From: Tumebacillus permanentifrigoris
GTDB lineage: Bacteria > Bacillota > Bacilli > Tumebacillales > Tumebacillaceae
Reading direction: 5' to 3'
DNA: 64,000 nt
Assembly (NCBI RefSeq): GCF_003148565.1
Contig: NZ_QGGL01000008.1
Location: 62,001 to 126,000, forward strand
The translations under genes and the position numbers were made by a program. Positions 63,091 to 64,000 of this stretch are shown here, in pieces (the first letter of the stretch is position 1; each line of letters begins with the position of its first letter). The notes below the pieces were generated by a model. It saw only the letters and a list, made by a program, of their open reading frames with translations, made no database searches and had not been told where the DNA came from.

Positions 63091-64000
63091 GTGCGATACT
63101 TCGATTACTTGTCCCGAACGGAAGAGTTGGAGCGGTTCTATAAGCCTCCTGTTTCGTTTACCAATTCCTCCACCCGGGAGATCCTCTCCTATGCCGTGGG
63201 AGCCGCGCTCTATTCTCCTGCGACACGTACTACGATCGCAGATGATATCTGGAAGCGAAAACACCAAGGCTTGGTCTCGATGGTGCTAGACCTCGAGGAT
63301 GCGATCGGCGATCACGAAGTCGAACTGGCGGAAGCGACGCTCTTCGACCAAGTCGATCGCATCGCCCGCTATGTGCGGCAGGGCGTCATGCCGTCGAGCG
63401 ATGTACCCTTGCTTTTTATCCGTGTGCGCAACCCGGAGCAGGTGACACGGATGATCGAGAGCTTGGGCGAACACGTGATGTGGATCACGGGCTTTTTCTT
63501 CCCCAAGTTCACCCCGCACAACGGGTGGGACTATTTTCGCCGCCTCGATGACTACAATCTGCACAAAGCAGAGCGTGCGCCGGTGCTCTACGGTTCACCG
63601 ATTCTGGAAAGCGCCGAAGTCATCTATGCGGAACAGCGCATCGAGACGCTGATGGCCATTCGCGCAATCCTGCAGCACTTCCGAGCGTATGTGTTAACTG
63701 TGCGAATCGGTGCTACCGATTTTTCCAGCCTATTCGGGGTTCGTCGCAGCGTCGATCATACGATCTACGACATCCTCACCATTCGAAGTTGCATCGCAGA
63801 CATCCTCAATGTCATGGGGCGGGTTGAGGATCATTTTGTGATTTCTGGCCCAGTGTGGGAATATTTCTCCCATCACACGCCCTGCACAGATCGTCTCGAT
63901 GACCGGATTATCAGGATCGCTCGACAATATGGGGTACATCCGCACAGCTTGGCAGACTATGGACTGATCCGCGAAGTCCTGCTCGACAAGGAAAATGGGA
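63091..64000 (+). CDS. HpcH/HpaI aldolase or citrate-lyase-like protein (5' part)
   Basis: GTG 63091 follows AAGGGAGGA; the frame stays open to the window end (303 codons seen, 3' end missing). MVLDLEDAIGDHE, VPLLFIRVRNPEQV and GATDFSSLFGVRRS have the pattern of the citrate lyase beta/HpcH family: Asp/Glu metal ligands and an Arg for the substrate carboxylate. Members next to ter genes belong to a widespread Ter-linked biosynthetic module of unknown product (from published comparative genomics of ter systems). The neighbours beyond the edge would decide this. Confidence 0.8.
   Translation, partial: MRYFDYLSRTEELERFYKPPVSFTNSSTREILSYAVGAALYSPATRTTIADDIWKRKHQGLVSMVLDLEDAIGDHEVELAEATLFDQVDRIARYVRQGVMPSSDVPLLFIRVRNPEQVTRMIESLGEHVMWITGFFFPKFTPHNGWDYFRRLDDYNLHKAERAPVLYGSPILESAEVIYAEQRIETLMAIRAILQHFRAYVLTVRIGATDFSSLFGVRRSVDHTIYDILTIRSCIADILNVMGRVEDHFVISGPVWEYFSHHTPCTDRLDDRIIRIARQYGVHPHSLADYGLIREVLLDKENG

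Overview
The window reads as chromosomal DNA of a GC-rich, endospore-type Bacillota (order Bacillales, most like Tumebacillus/Alicyclobacillaceae; the genus is inference). Reasons: strong AGGAGG Shine-Dalgarno sites, frequent GTG/TTG starts, factor-independent terminators with long T runs, a T-box leader, and Bacillus-type synteny (yvcK-whiA-crh; rpoN-cggR-gapA-pgk-tpiA-gpmI-eno-secG-est-rnr-smpB-ssrA; ilv-leu operon; comER). No phage, insertion sequence, CRISPR array or rRNA was seen. There is one tRNA (Arg-CCG) and one tmRNA.

Layout. 1-1.8 kb: end of yvcK, whiA (CTG start) and a crh/HPr-type gene. 1.8-6.4 kb: an uncharacterised gene, a FadH-like dienoyl-CoA reductase, a membrane GGDEF-EAL protein and a family 5 uracil-DNA glycosylase. 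6.4-11.1 kb: an NAD salvage operon (NrtR-like regulator, nicotinamidase, pncB, nadE, an SDR). 11.1-13.6 kb: a lower-GC islet with a lipoprotein, a decayed copy of the 3' end of that SDR, and an AAA/DUF4143 ATPase. 13.6-20.9 kb: a tandem pair of CxGC secreted proteins, a TRIC-type membrane protein, a phosphopantetheinyl transferase with a PksB-like metallohydrolase, a small membrane protein, a PAS-GGDEF-EAL protein and a Tat-exported phosphoesterase. 20.8-23.9 kb: two aldo/keto reductases around a TetR gene and an 11-unit hexanucleotide repeat.

23.9-35 kb holds branched-chain amino acid synthesis: ilvD behind a CodY-like box, then a T-box leader and ilvE-ilvM-like-ilvB-ilvN-ilvC-leuA-leuB-leuC-leuD. 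Both classical feedback modules look damaged: ilvN keeps only its ACT domain, and leuA lacks the C-terminal leucine-binding domain. Control would then rest on the T-box and perhaps CodY.

35-44.9 kb: bioY divergent from an ECF module in which one ATPase is fused to the T permease, a UDPGP-type pyrophosphorylase, a luciferase-like monooxygenase, tRNA-Arg, thiD, a secreted matrixin protease with a surface partner, comER and a free-standing DUF421 C-terminal domain. 44.9-58.5 kb: rpoN, the CggR-controlled glycolytic operon, secG, an esterase and the trans-translation/RNase R group. 58.5-64 kb: a Ter stress operon (terB, three terD, terA, terC) followed by a citrate-lyase-like gene that runs off the edge.

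Gene names come from motif and synteny recognition only; no database search was possible.
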